This document shows, one piece after another, positions 9,839 to 17,966 of a stretch of DNA of 64,000 bases. Position numbers and translations under genes: made by a program. How positions within the stretch are numbered: the first letter of the stretch is position 1; each line of letters begins with the position of its first letter. The stretch spans positions 248,001 through 312,000 of the forward strand of contig NZ_WNKX01000005.1 of assembly GCF_009720745.1 (NCBI RefSeq). Direction: 5' to 3'. This DNA comes from Massilia eburnea. Its GTDB lineage: Bacteria; Pseudomonadota; Gammaproteobacteria; Burkholderiales; Burkholderiaceae_D. The notes beneath the pieces are model-generated. The model was given only the letters and a program-made list of their open reading frames with translations, was not told the DNA's origin and did no database searches.

Positions 9839-11092
9839 ATGTACCAACATATCAACGTACCCGCCGACGGCCAGAAAATCACCGTCAACGCCGACTTTTC
9901 CCTGAACGTGCCTGACACCCCGATCATTCCTTACCTGGAAGGCGACGGCACCGGCGTCGACATCACCCCGGTGATGATCAAGGTGGTCGATGCGGCAGTG
10001 GCCAAGTCGTACGGCGGCAAGCGCAAGATCAGCTGGATGGAGATCTTCGCCGGCGAGAAGTCGACCAAGGTCTACGGCCCGGACGTATGGCTGCCGGAAG
10101 AGACCCTCAAGGTACTGAAGGATTATGTTGTGTCGATCAAGGGCCCGCTGACCACGCCGGTTGGCGGCGGCATCCGTTCCCTGAACGTGGCCTTGCGCCA
10201 GGAGCTGGACCTGTACGTCTGCCTGCGCCCGGTGCGCTACTTCAAGGGCGTGCCTTCGCCGGTGCGCGAGCCTGAGAAGACCGATATGGTGATCTTCCGC
10301 GAGAACTCGGAAGACATCTACGCCGGCATCGAATGGCAGGAGGGTTCGGAAGGCGCCAAGAAGCTGATCGAGTTCCTGACCAAGGAAATGGGCGTGAAGA
10401 AGATCCGCTTCCCTGGCACCTCGGGCATTGGCGTCAAGCCGGTGTCGCGCGAAGGTACCGAGCGCCTGGTGCGCAAGGCGATCCAGTATGCGATCGACAA
10501 CGACAAGCCATCCGTGACCATCGTCCACAAGGGCAACATCATGAAGTACACCGAAGGTGGCTTCCGTGACTGGGCCTACGAACTGGCGCAGAAAGAATTC
10601 GGTGCGCAGCTGATCGACGGCGGCCCATGGTGCAAATTCAAGAATCCGAAGAGCGGCCGCGAAATCACTGTCAAGGATTCCATCGCCGACGCCTTCCTGC
10701 AGCAGATCCTGCTGCGCCCGGCGGAGTACTCGGTGATCGCCACCCTGAACCTGAACGGCGACTACATCTCCGACGCGCTGGCGGCACAAGTGGGCGGCAT
10801 CGGCATCGCGCCGGGCGCCAACCTGTCCGATTCCGTGGCCATGTTTGAAGCGACCCACGGTACTGCGCCCAAGTATGCCGGCAAGGACTATGTGAACCCG
10901 GGCTCCCTGATCCTGTCCGCTGAAATGATGCTGCGCCATATGGGCTGGACCGAGGCGGCTGACCTGATCATCACCGCCATGGAAAAAGCCATCGCCTCGA
11001 AGAAGGTCACTTACGACTTCGCCCGCCTGATGGAAGGCGCGACCCAGGTGTCGTGCTCCGGCTTCGGCGACGTTATGATCGAACAGATGTAA
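9839..11092 (+). CDS. icd: NADP-dependent isocitrate dehydrogenase
   Basis: A 417-residue TCA enzyme oxidising isocitrate to 2-oxoglutarate. [18 protein letters not shown] contains the Ser that is phosphorylated by AceK in E. coli, and [20 protein letters not shown] is the metal-binding signature. The ATG at 9839 follows a CGGAG-type ribosome site; an upstream in-frame extension is not conserved in the family. The last codons (DVMIEQM) and everything downstream were probably supplied by the integrated satellite: a second copy of the icd terminus, encoding DMLIEQM, lies at 23711-23734. The gene remains intact. Confidence 0.98.
   Translation: MYQHINVPADGQKITVNADFSLNVPDTPIIPYLEGDGTGVDITPVMIKVVDAAVAKSYGGKRKISWMEIFAGEKSTKVYGPDVWLPEETLKVLKDYVVSIKGPLTTPVGGGIRSLNVALRQELDLYVCLRPVRYFKGVPSPVREPEKTDMVIFRENSEDIYAGIEWQEGSEGAKKLIEFLTKEMGVKKIRFPGTSGIGVKPVSREGTERLVRKAIQYAIDNDKPSVTIVHKGNIMKYTEGGFRDWAYELAQKEFGAQLIDGGPWCKFKNPKSGREITVKDSIADAFLQQILLRPAEYSVIATLNLNGDYISDALAAQVGGIGIAPGANLSDSVAMFEATHGTAPKYAGKDYVNPGSLILSAEMMLRHMGWTEAADLIITAMEKAIASKKVTYDFARLMEGATQVSCSGFGDVMIEQM
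11072..11092 (+). other. attL: 3' end of icd at the satellite junction
   Basis: The last 17 bases of icd (11076-11092) match 23718-23734 at 16 of 17 positions; the one difference is a synonymous GAA/GAG. This is the expected footprint of site-specific integration into icd, a site known for phage 21 and element e14 in E. coli. The crossover must lie within or just upstream of this stretch. Confidence 0.8.
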
Positions 11093-11094
11093 CG

Positions 11095-11264
11095 GCATTT
11101 CAGAAGCCTTCACATCATTTCATAAGTCCCATTCTCATAGGAGAGTGGGGCTTTTTTGCATTTCAGATCATTTCATGCGCTATCATGGCATCCCTCAGTT
11201 TGTGAGGGTAAATGCGAGGGGTGGCAAGTGGTCATCCCTCATAAATGCAAAGGTCATGAGGGAT
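11095..11264. repeat. Direct and inverted repeats between icd and integrase, candidate Int/Xis binding sites
   Basis: GCATTTCAGA occurs at 11095-11104 and 11158-11167, and ATCATTTCAT at 11114-11123 and 11167-11176, flanking the terminator. CCCTCA (11192-11197) faces TGAGGG (11103-equivalent at 11203-11208), and ATCCCTCAT (11234-11242) is repeated inverted at 11256-11264, whose right arm overlaps the integrase ribosome site. Related GTGAGG motifs occur near attR (23631-23651). Such arrays near att sites usually bind integrase arm domains or excisionase and could also autoregulate int. Confidence 0.5.
11125..11157 (+). terminator. Terminator after icd, supplied by the satellite
   Basis: The arm 11125-11136 pairs over 12 positions (two G-T) with 11141-11152, with loop ATAG and a T-run. 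A different terminator lies next to the right-hand icd remnant at 23754, suggesting that the element brought this one with it. Confidence 0.85.
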
Positions 11265-11268
11265 CTGA

Positions 11269-12486
11269 ATGCGGCACTTTAATTACACGCTTACTCCGAC
11301 CGGCATTAACAATGCGCGCGCCAAGGAAAAGCCCTACAAGTTGACGGATGGCGGCGGCCTGTATATAGCAGTGGCGCCTACAGGTAAAAAGACCTGGCGC
11401 TATCAGTACGCGTTGGATGGGAAACGGCCAGAGGTCACTATTGGCGGCTACCCGGAAATTAGTGTTGTCGAGGCGCGTGAGCGCCACGCGGAATACCGGG
11501 CATTGGTTGAGAAGGGGATCGATCCCGCGAAACACAAGCAAGAGGAGAAGCGCGTTCGTCAGGGCAAATCTGACGACGCGGATTCCTTCCAGGCGTTTTC
11601 AAAAGTTTGGGTCATGGAAAAATTACAGAATAAATCGGAGACATATCGCACTCAGGCTGTGTCGATGCTTGCGCGGTTTGTCTGGCCTGAAATTGGCGCG
11701 AAGCGGCTGTGCGACGTCAAGCCAATGGACATATTGAAGATTATTGAGAAGCGCCGTGAAACTCCGGTAACAGCTGAGCGCATTCGTGGTTACATTCAAC
11801 GCGTTTTTGACTATGCGATACAAAAGTTGGTTGTTGAAGTAAACCCTGCATTGCCCTTGCGTGGTGTGATCGAACGGCCCCCAGTTGAACATCATCGTCA
11901 TCTTGTTGGAAATGAGATTGGCGCGTTTTGGCGTTCTCTTGCGCGACAACGCGCGCACTTCATTACTCTTGCGGCAGCGAAGCTCCTGGTGTTCTCGATG
12001 TGCCGAAAATCGGAAGTGTTGCGGGCCCGGTGGAAGGAATTCGATATTCCGGCCGCGATATGGGATATCCCTGCTGAAAGGATGAAGGCAAGGACGCCCC
12101 ATCGAGTCTACCTGTCTAAGCAAGCCGTGGAAATGCTCAAGCTACTTCAGGAGCTAACAGGCCGAGGCGAGTATGCGTTTCATTCAGTCCAAGGAGTCAC
12201 GGTCCCACTCGCCGACGCGACACTGAACCACCTATTTAAGCGTCTGGATTTTGGAGTGGATAGCTTTTCTCCGCACGGGACACGTGCGACGGCAGCTACT
12301 TATCTTCGCGAACATGGCTTTAGCAGGGACGTGGTGGAATTGCTCTTGGCGCACAAGGAGCGTAATCAGGTGACGGCGTCGTACCATCATCACGAGCTTG
12401 AAGACGAACGCCGCCGGGCACTTCAATTCTGGGCGGATCAACTAGATCTATTGGCTGCGTCAGATAAGGCTCAGCTGGCAGCATAG
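11269..12486 (+). CDS. int: Tyrosine recombinase (satellite/P4-type integrase)
   Basis: A 405-residue integrase that would catalyse integration into and excision from icd. The N-terminal part (1-90, with LTDGGGLYIAVAPTGKKTWRYQY) is the DUF4102 arm-DNA-binding domain, followed by a SAM-like core-binding domain (about 100-190) and the catalytic domain (about 205-390). Active-site elements visible are the CRKSEVLRARW Arg box, HGTRATAATYLREHG (His-x-x-Arg), LLAHKERN and the Tyr in ASYHHHE. It is transcribed away from attL, next to icd, the expected orientation for this family. Confidence 0.95.
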   Translation: MRHFNYTLTPTGINNARAKEKPYKLTDGGGLYIAVAPTGKKTWRYQYALDGKRPEVTIGGYPEISVVEARERHAEYRALVEKGIDPAKHKQEEKRVRQGKSDDADSFQAFSKVWVMEKLQNKSETYRTQAVSMLARFVWPEIGAKRLCDVKPMDILKIIEKRRETPVTAERIRGYIQRVFDYAIQKLVVEVNPALPLRGVIERPPVEHHRHLVGNEIGAFWRSLARQRAHFITLAAAKLLVFSMCRKSEVLRARWKEFDIPAAIWDIPAERMKARTPHRVYLSKQAVEMLKLLQELTGRGEYAFHSVQGVTVPLADATLNHLFKRLDFGVDSFSPHGTRATAATYLREHGFSRDVVELLLAHKERNQVTASYHHHELEDERRRALQFWADQLDLLAASDKAQLAA

Positions 12487-12666
12487 CTTCCGGAGGTGCC
12501 TGGACAACGTTGCTTGATTGCAAAATCAACTATTTTTCATCCAGACAAGATGCTATCCTTTGTTGCGCTGATTAGGTGGGCTGGAGCAAGTTTTGAGCTT
12601 CCGCAAATTGTTAAACAGTCGAACTTGTGATCATTATGGTTAAGGTTGAACATAGGAACATCTGGC

Positions 12667-13386
12667 ATGCAAAAACTCCCGGAGTCCAGCGTTGCTTCTT
12701 GGACTAGTCGTGGCACGCGAAGCCACCCAAGTCTTATTGATTGGTTCTGTTCGGGATGCCATCGGCTGGTCTCAATTTCTGTTCCGCAGTGGACTTCGTT
12801 AGGTGAGCCCAATTTTCACGGCGCTGGCAGCTGTCCAGGATGCCGAAGCAAGATCCAGTTCTTTGTACTCAATCAGGGAACTGGGCACGACTCTTTAGCT
12901 GGCGGCAGTCTTTTCATGTTTCCTGCTGGACGAGTTCGTACACCGATTTCGGAAGTGTTAGAGAACTCCGAGCTGAGCGATCCGCTAAAGGGTGCCTATA
13001 AATCTACGGTCAACGTCATCAATTCGGCTGAATGGAATGCTTCAGCTGTGTTATGTCGCAGGCTCCTGGAAGGAATCACGAAGACCATTCTCCCTGTTGA
13101 GCTTCAGAAGCTGTCGCTCCACAAACAACTCAGTGAACTCCCCAAACACCGTGATCTTGCGGGGCCAATCCTTGAGTTAGCCGACGCTGTTCGTAAAGGG
13201 GGAAATCTTGGCGCGCACTTTGACTTGGAAAAGGAACCTGATCAGCATGTTGCTACGCTTATGTTGGAACTCTGTGAAGACCTCCTTCAATACCTTTTCG
13301 TGCTACCGGTTCGAATTCAGGAACTTCACGAAAACATAAAAAAACTTGGAGGAAATGTTGCGCCAGAGGGAGATGAAGGTGGCTGA
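12667..13386 (+). CDS. Zinc-ribbon / DUF4145 domain protein
   Basis: A 239-residue cytoplasmic protein. Two CxxC pairs (FCSGCHRL and SCPGCRSK, about residues 21-62) suggest an N-terminal zinc ribbon. The C-terminal half has the DUF4145 pattern (AVLCRRLLEGITKTIL ... ADAVRKGGNLGAHFD), a helical domain common in mobile elements and defence loci, sometimes fused to nucleases. No nuclease motif is seen here. I preferred the ATG at 12667, preceded by AGGAA, over a TTG 21 bases earlier. It opens the cargo block, in line with the phosphatase and kinase genes 113 bases downstream. Confidence 0.75.
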   Translation: MQKLPESSVASWTSRGTRSHPSLIDWFCSGCHRLVSISVPQWTSLGEPNFHGAGSCPGCRSKIQFFVLNQGTGHDSLAGGSLFMFPAGRVRTPISEVLENSELSDPLKGAYKSTVNVINSAEWNASAVLCRRLLEGITKTILPVELQKLSLHKQLSELPKHRDLAGPILELADAVRKGGNLGAHFDLEKEPDQHVATLMLELCEDLLQYLFVLPVRIQELHENIKKLGGNVAPEGDEGG

Positions 13387-13499
13387 CTCGTCAGTTCGGA
13401 TCGTGCCGTAAGTGACTCCTACGGCGAACGGTAGGAAACGATCCCTGGCGTCGTGTAATCTCTCCGCTTAGAATCAGCTGTTCAAGGTAACATACGCGC

Positions 13500-14648
13500 A
13501 TGATGATTTCAAATACGTACCAAAATTCCCCAGGAGCGCAAGAGTTCCTAGCCATGATCTTGGATCAGATTGTCGGATCGCAGGCTTCTCAAGCATCGAT
13601 TGAAGAACTTGGCCTAGCAATGGCGACACATGTCGGTCTCAAGCGAGAACGGAACGAAGACCGCGTCGCAGTCGCACGTATTGCTGCACCCGACATGGAA
13701 ACATATACGGTCGCTCTGGTTTGCGATGGCGTTGGTGGTTCGGAGGCTGGTGACCAAGCGGCAGCTCTTGCTATTGCGAGCATCATATGTGACCTCGCCC
13801 AGCAGCAGCAAAGTTACCCCACGCTGAAGGACCTCGCTTCGTTGTTGGTGCGGCGAGCCGATGATCTTGTTCGAAAAAACCTGCAAGGGCGAGGTGCGAC
13901 CACTCTGGTAATGCTTCTTGCAACGACAAAAGGTGAAGTAGTTGGTGCTAACGTGGGCGATAGCCGTGCGTATAGCTGGGACCCAAGGCCCAGGATAACC
14001 CAATTAGTTCAAATTACGACCGACGATACATTTGAGAATGAGCTTAAAGGGTTGCCAGATCAAGGGGTTGGTCTGATTAACGCGCGTGGTTTGCAAGGTC
14101 GTCTATCACAGGCAATTGGTGAGAGCGGAAGATCGGCCGACGATTTGCGAGTCCAGTCCTTTGACAAAGAAGATTTTAGCCCAGGCGCGGTTTTGGGCTC
14201 AGATGGTCTGTGGCGTGCTGCGAAAGACTTCGAAACCCTGGTAGGGAATTCGCCAACGCCTACGGATGCCGTTCGAAGGGCGATTGTTTTAGCGAACTGG
14301 GTCGGTGGCGTGGACAACTCTTCCATGATTGCTATCACCGACGTCGAGCAGCTGTGCGGTGTTTCGCAAGGACGGCCTCCAACTGGTAGGCGCCCAAAAG
14401 AAATCGAACTGTGGTTGCCGTCATCTAAAGTCAAGATTCTGACGGGTAATTGGATAAGTGAAAGTCGGCCGGCACCGCCGCCCCGAGCAAAGCAAGAAAA
14501 GCAAGAAAAACAAAAGCTAAAGTCGAAGAAGAAAGAAAGCCGTGAGCCGGAAGCGGGGCTGCAGCTGGAACTTGAGGCTGTCGATTCCACCGGAGCGAGG
14601 CCGAAGATTGAAGTAACGATCAACGAAGAACCCAAGAAGAATTGGTAA
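13500..14648 (+). CDS. PP2C-family Ser/Thr protein phosphatase
   Basis: A 382-residue metal-dependent phosphatase. PPM motifs seen in order: MATHVGLKRERNEDRV (about 41-56), LVCDGVGGSEAGDQAA (about 73-88, metal-binding Asp), VGANVGDSRAYSW (about 144-156), AVLGSDGLWRAAKDF (about 229-243) and GGVDNSSMIAITDVE (about 266-280). After the catalytic domain a 100-residue tail ends in a Lys/Glu-rich stretch. It probably dephosphorylates the two kinases encoded just downstream or their targets. It ends 20 bases before the kinase start that I chose. Confidence 0.92.
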   Translation: MMISNTYQNSPGAQEFLAMILDQIVGSQASQASIEELGLAMATHVGLKRERNEDRVAVARIAAPDMETYTVALVCDGVGGSEAGDQAAALAIASIICDLAQQQQSYPTLKDLASLLVRRADDLVRKNLQGRGATTLVMLLATTKGEVVGANVGDSRAYSWDPRPRITQLVQITTDDTFENELKGLPDQGVGLINARGLQGRLSQAIGESGRSADDLRVQSFDKEDFSPGAVLGSDGLWRAAKDFETLVGNSPTPTDAVRRAIVLANWVGGVDNSSMIAITDVEQLCGVSQGRPPTGRRPKEIELWLPSSKVKILTGNWISESRPAPPPRAKQEKQEKQKLKSKKKESREPEAGLQLELEAVDSTGARPKIEVTINEEPKKNW

Positions 14649-14668
14649 TCCAAGAAAAAGGAGTTAGG

Positions 14669-15757
14669 TTGAAATTACCTCCTAGATACAAGGCCGTAAC
14701 TAAAAGTGTTTTGTCGGGTGGATTTGGAACGGTCATCCCACTCGAGGACACATTCCTTCGAAGAGTTGTCCTGCTGAAGGTCATGCAGGATTCTGCCAAC
14801 AACGAGCAACTTCAAAACGAAGTCAAAGGCCTCTGTAAGGCCCGTTCTCGGCATGTCGTCGAAGTGTACGACGTCATTAAGAATGAAAAAGGTGGCATCA
14901 CCGGCATCGTTTTAGAGCGTCTCCGTGGTAGAGATTTTCTGGATTTTCACGAAGAAGCGGGGAGCAATCCGCAGCTTTACATCAAGATCCTCTATCAGCT
15001 TGCATGCGCGCTTCGTGACCTGCACGCTGTTGGAATCATTCACCGCGACCTAAAGCTCGACAACTTCAAAGAGTCGGTTGCGGGTATCGTTAAGCTGTTT
15101 GATTTTGGCATCTCGTCACCCGATGGTGGCTACAAGACTAAAGAAAACAAAGGCACGCTCACTTATGCGGCGCCTGAGCTGTATGTCGCAGGTGCCACGA
15201 TTACGCCGGAGATGGATATTTACGCGCTGGGAGTTTGTGCGTGGGCGCTTGCGCATTCCAAATTTCCCGCGCAGCTGTTGGAAAGACCACCGCAGACATC
15301 CGGGCGAGCACCATCAATTAGCGCGGTGATGCCAAATGTCCATGCGCATGTTGATGGCCTGCACCAGGAGGTAGTCGACATTCTAGATGCCTGTCTTGAC
15401 CCCAATCCGCGTAATAGGCCAACTGCGAAGAAGATCAGCTCTTTGCTGGCTTTGCATCTAAGTCGGAATAAGCACCGTGGCCTATTCGTGCAAGGCATGA
15501 CGAGAGTTTTTGAATTGTCTGCGGCTCACACGTCTGTTACGTTGAAGATCGGCGTCTTGGGGCAGTTGAAAGTGAATTACGACGGTCTTCGATTTACGGT
15601 GGCAGAAGTTGATGGATCGGTCAGCATAAACAATGTGCCGGCCGAGGTGGGTCACGTTCTGCATGATTCATGCGTGATTGGATTTGGAGAGGCTGCGCTA
15701 GGCGCGAGTAGGCAGTGGGTCACCTTCTTCTCGTCGCACCCGGAGGTCGTATTATGA
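14669..15757 (+). CDS. Hanks-type Ser/Thr protein kinase with C-terminal beta-rich domain
   Basis: A 362-residue kinase. Visible motifs: Gly loop GGFGTV (17-22), ATP-binding Lys37 in LLKVM, catalytic HRD at 125-127 with Asn132, DFG at 145-147, a CAPEL-like TYAAPELY and the DIYALGV helix. All key residues are present, so it should be active. Residues from about 270 form a beta-rich tail with a conserved-looking HPEVVL end, possibly an FHA-like or regulatory domain; no membrane helix is present. The TTG at 14669 was chosen because AAGGAG stands 5 bases upstream; a TTG at 14642 lacks a site. It overlaps the next kinase by 4 bases. Confidence 0.9.
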   Translation: MKLPPRYKAVTKSVLSGGFGTVIPLEDTFLRRVVLLKVMQDSANNEQLQNEVKGLCKARSRHVVEVYDVIKNEKGGITGIVLERLRGRDFLDFHEEAGSNPQLYIKILYQLACALRDLHAVGIIHRDLKLDNFKESVAGIVKLFDFGISSPDGGYKTKENKGTLTYAAPELYVAGATITPEMDIYALGVCAWALAHSKFPAQLLERPPQTSGRAPSISAVMPNVHAHVDGLHQEVVDILDACLDPNPRNRPTAKKISSLLALHLSRNKHRGLFVQGMTRVFELSAAHTSVTLKIGVLGQLKVNYDGLRFTVAEVDGSVSINNVPAEVGHVLHDSCVIGFGEAALGASRQWVTFFSSHPEVVL

Positions 15758-16875
15758 AGTTCAATGCTGGAGATGTTATCGCCGGACGGTACGTTGTTGA
15801 GGCTTTCCACCTTGAAGGTGGGATGCAAGAAGTATATCGGTGTTACGACAACGCGCTGGATCGCATTGTTGCGGTGAAGACCCCGCGCGAAGGAATTGTC
15901 GATAAACGTTTTAGTAGAGGTGCGCAGATGGGCGCACGCGTCGTGCATCCTAATGTTGCTGCTACCCTTGATTACGTCGAGGAAGACGCGAATCGTTGTT
16001 TAGTGGAGGAGTTCATTGATGGGAAAGACCTTGGCCGGCGCCTCGCGAGTGACTTCCTCTTTTTGGATCCGTCGCTGTCGGCATGGGTAGTACATAACAT
16101 CGCCAAGGGGTTACAGGCCGCGCACGGCGTTGGTATTTGTCACCGTGATCTGAAGCCAAGCAACATTATGACTTCAGCCGATGGCCATATGGACATTATC
16201 AAGCTGACTGACTTCGGTATCGCGAAGCTTGCCGAGATGGAGATGGAAGTTGAGATTGAGAAGTTTGAGCAAGATGAAAACACCTTGACTTCATCAAGTA
16301 CACTTCTTGGCGCCGTCCCATACTTGGCACCCGAGTGCTGGAGCGACTGGTCAAGCGCAGGGCAGCCAGCCGATATCTGGGCATTAGGAGCAATCGCGTG
16401 TCATCTTTTGCTAGGAAAGCCGCCCTTCGGCGGCGGTAAAGGTGCCATCATGAAAATGGCACAGGCACAACTTGCTGGGAAAGTTGAACTAAGCGCGCCT
16501 GAATGGTTCGGCCAACATCAGGAAACGGCGTTGCTTGAGAAGGAGCTTTGGGCTTTGGTGGAAAGATGTTTGCAGGTTGACCCATCATTGCGACCAAAGG
16601 CTGATGAGGTTGTGCAAAAATGCGAAGCTCTTTGTTACTCAGCTGCACCAAGAGGGACGGGGGTAATTGAAACTTACCCCCTTACCTACGCAAGTGGTGG
16701 AACAGCACAGGCAGGCCTCATCGAAATGGACAGCGGTGGCACCGCCTTTTTCCATTCGAGCAATTTCTACGGAGCTGGAGCGAGGCCGCAGGCAGGCCAG
16801 CGAGTAAACTTTAGCGCTACGGCTGGAAATCCAAGACCGCGTTGTTCGCCGGTGCTTCTGCTTCAAAATCAATAG
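15754..16875 (+). CDS. Hanks-type Ser/Thr protein kinase with C-terminal cold-shock-like domain
   Basis: A 373-residue kinase coupled (ATGA) to the preceding kinase, with GGAGG 7 bases before the ATG. Motifs: EGGMQEVY Gly loop (21-28), Lys42, HRD 130-132, Asn137, DFG 153-155, LAPECW in place of APE, and DIWALGAIACHLL. An acidic insert (about 163-180, Glu-rich) lies in the activation segment. The last 66 residues (308-373) look like a divergent cold-shock/OB fold: the order GTAQAGLIE, GGTAFFHSSNF, AGQRVNFSATAG matches a CSD with an FFH-type RNP2. If so, the kinase may sense or be recruited by single-stranded nucleic acid. Confidence 0.88.
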   Translation: MKFNAGDVIAGRYVVEAFHLEGGMQEVYRCYDNALDRIVAVKTPREGIVDKRFSRGAQMGARVVHPNVAATLDYVEEDANRCLVEEFIDGKDLGRRLASDFLFLDPSLSAWVVHNIAKGLQAAHGVGICHRDLKPSNIMTSADGHMDIIKLTDFGIAKLAEMEMEVEIEKFEQDENTLTSSSTLLGAVPYLAPECWSDWSSAGQPADIWALGAIACHLLLGKPPFGGGKGAIMKMAQAQLAGKVELSAPEWFGQHQETALLEKELWALVERCLQVDPSLRPKADEVVQKCEALCYSAAPRGTGVIETYPLTYASGGTAQAGLIEMDSGGTAFFHSSNFYGAGARPQAGQRVNFSATAGNPRPRCSPVLLLQNQ

Positions 16876-16876
16876 T

Positions 16877-16903
16877 GTCAGAGGGCCATGTAGGCCCTCT
16901 GAC
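16877..16903. terminator. Hairpin between convergent kinase and HTH/ParA genes
   Basis: A perfect 11-bp inverted repeat (16877-16887 with 16893-16903, 5-base loop) lies two bases after the kinase stop. It has no long T-run on either side, so it may be a weak bidirectional terminator or a transcript stabiliser. Confidence 0.6.
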
Positions 16904-16937
16904 TGGATGCGTATCTAATTACTCGGCGCGAATTAAG

Positions 16938-17966
16938 TCATTGTTGCTCAGCTCGCTTGAGCTTGCTTAGTTCGCGTTTAATTTCGCGCGCAAGTGAGCG
17001 ATATTCAAAAGCGGCGAGGGACGTCGGCGCGGAGTCCATCAAGAGGTTATATTTCGCGTCTGGAGTATAGGCGTGGCCGACTTCGGCGCGTGCGCCCCGA
17101 TGGGCATTGGTTAGAACGGTATGAAATGCCGGGGGGCCGAAGTCCGGCAAGCGATTGTGAATTCCCCAGTCGGCTTTTTCGTTGGTGTCAACATTCACCA
17201 GTAGTGACCGAATTTGAGGAAGCCCGTTGGGTTCCCAATTTTTTTTCAATATTCCGCCAAACCCCGCTTGGGCGCACAAGTATGCGCCCCAATGCTGTGA
17301 GTCGAAGACAATCATAACTAGGTCGCTCAGCGCTAGCGCCATGTCCAGTTCTACAGAATCGTCCAATACGATGACTTCGAATTCGCCCGCCAGGCCCTCA
17401 AGCTGGGCTTCCGCACATTCTTTGGATTGAAGACGTTGCAGATCGCCGGCCGCGATAAATCGTTCGACGCCGGCTACTTGTATCTGGCCAGTGGAATCCA
17501 ATACTTTTTTTCGAATCAAATCATCTCGCAGCTCGCGGGTTTCTGTGGGATGCAGCTGGACGTTCAGCTCAGACAGAATGGATGGATTGTCAAACGTAAA
17601 CCGCTCTGGTACGACGCCCGTGCCGTTGGTGATGACCAGGGTTTTATTGCCTTCAAGCGCAAAGACACGTCCCAGTTCAAGAGAGATCGAAGTCTTTCCG
17701 CTGCCGCCAGTTCCAGATAGCAGAGAGATTATTCGGGCATTTTGCTTGGGCATAGTTCCATCTTGGCGAGTTGGTGGGTACGGTAAATCGTGTTTTGTGC
17801 AGAAGAGTTCCAGGCGGCCAGCAGGAATTGGCCGAAAGGACTGGCGCGATTCTGCTTCGTAGGACTGCCAGGTGCGCAGCGCCACGCGCACTGATTTGGC
17901 CGCCATTTGAGCGGTTAGCCCACGCGACAGCCTCATCTGCTTCAAAACTTTGGGCGAAACTTCCAT
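16938..17966 (-). CDS. HTH-ParA/MinD-type P-loop ATPase
   Basis: A 342-residue protein (from the ATG at 17966). Residues 1-60 resemble a helix-turn-helix (QMRLSRGLTAQMAAKSVRVA, then TWQSYEAE), followed by a deviant Walker A, LLSGTGGSGKTSISLELGRV (about 80-99), VIVLDDSVELDMALALSD as Walker B-like region and a MIVFDSQHWGA strand. This is the SIMIBI fold of ParA/MinD/CpsD ATPases, fused to DNA-binding, the arrangement of plasmid and phage partition or copy-control regulators. The signature Lys of KGGxGKT is replaced by Thr. No ParB-like partner is nearby. It faces the cargo operon tail to tail and is divergent from alpA. Start uncertain: an ATG at 18056 is also in frame. Confidence 0.7.
   Translation of the reverse strand: MEVSPKVLKQMRLSRGLTAQMAAKSVRVALRTWQSYEAESRQSFRPIPAGRLELFCTKHDLPYPPTRQDGTMPKQNARIISLLSGTGGSGKTSISLELGRVFALEGNKTLVITNGTGVVPERFTFDNPSILSELNVQLHPTETRELRDDLIRKKVLDSTGQIQVAGVERFIAAGDLQRLQSKECAEAQLEGLAGEFEVIVLDDSVELDMALALSDLVMIVFDSQHWGAYLCAQAGFGGILKKNWEPNGLPQIRSLLVNVDTNEKADWGIHNRLPDFGPPAFHTVLTNAHRGARAEVGHAYTPDAKYNLLMDSAPTSLAAFEYRSLAREIKRELSKLKRAEQQ

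Noticed and set aside
12508-12536. A terminator after the integrase
   Set aside because: TTGATT/AATCAA is a short, AT-only stem followed by T residues; support is too weak.
12646-12666. A TTG start for the DUF4145 protein
   Set aside because: A ribosome-like AAGG directly abuts it, too close to work; ATG at 12667 has a better-spaced AGGAA.
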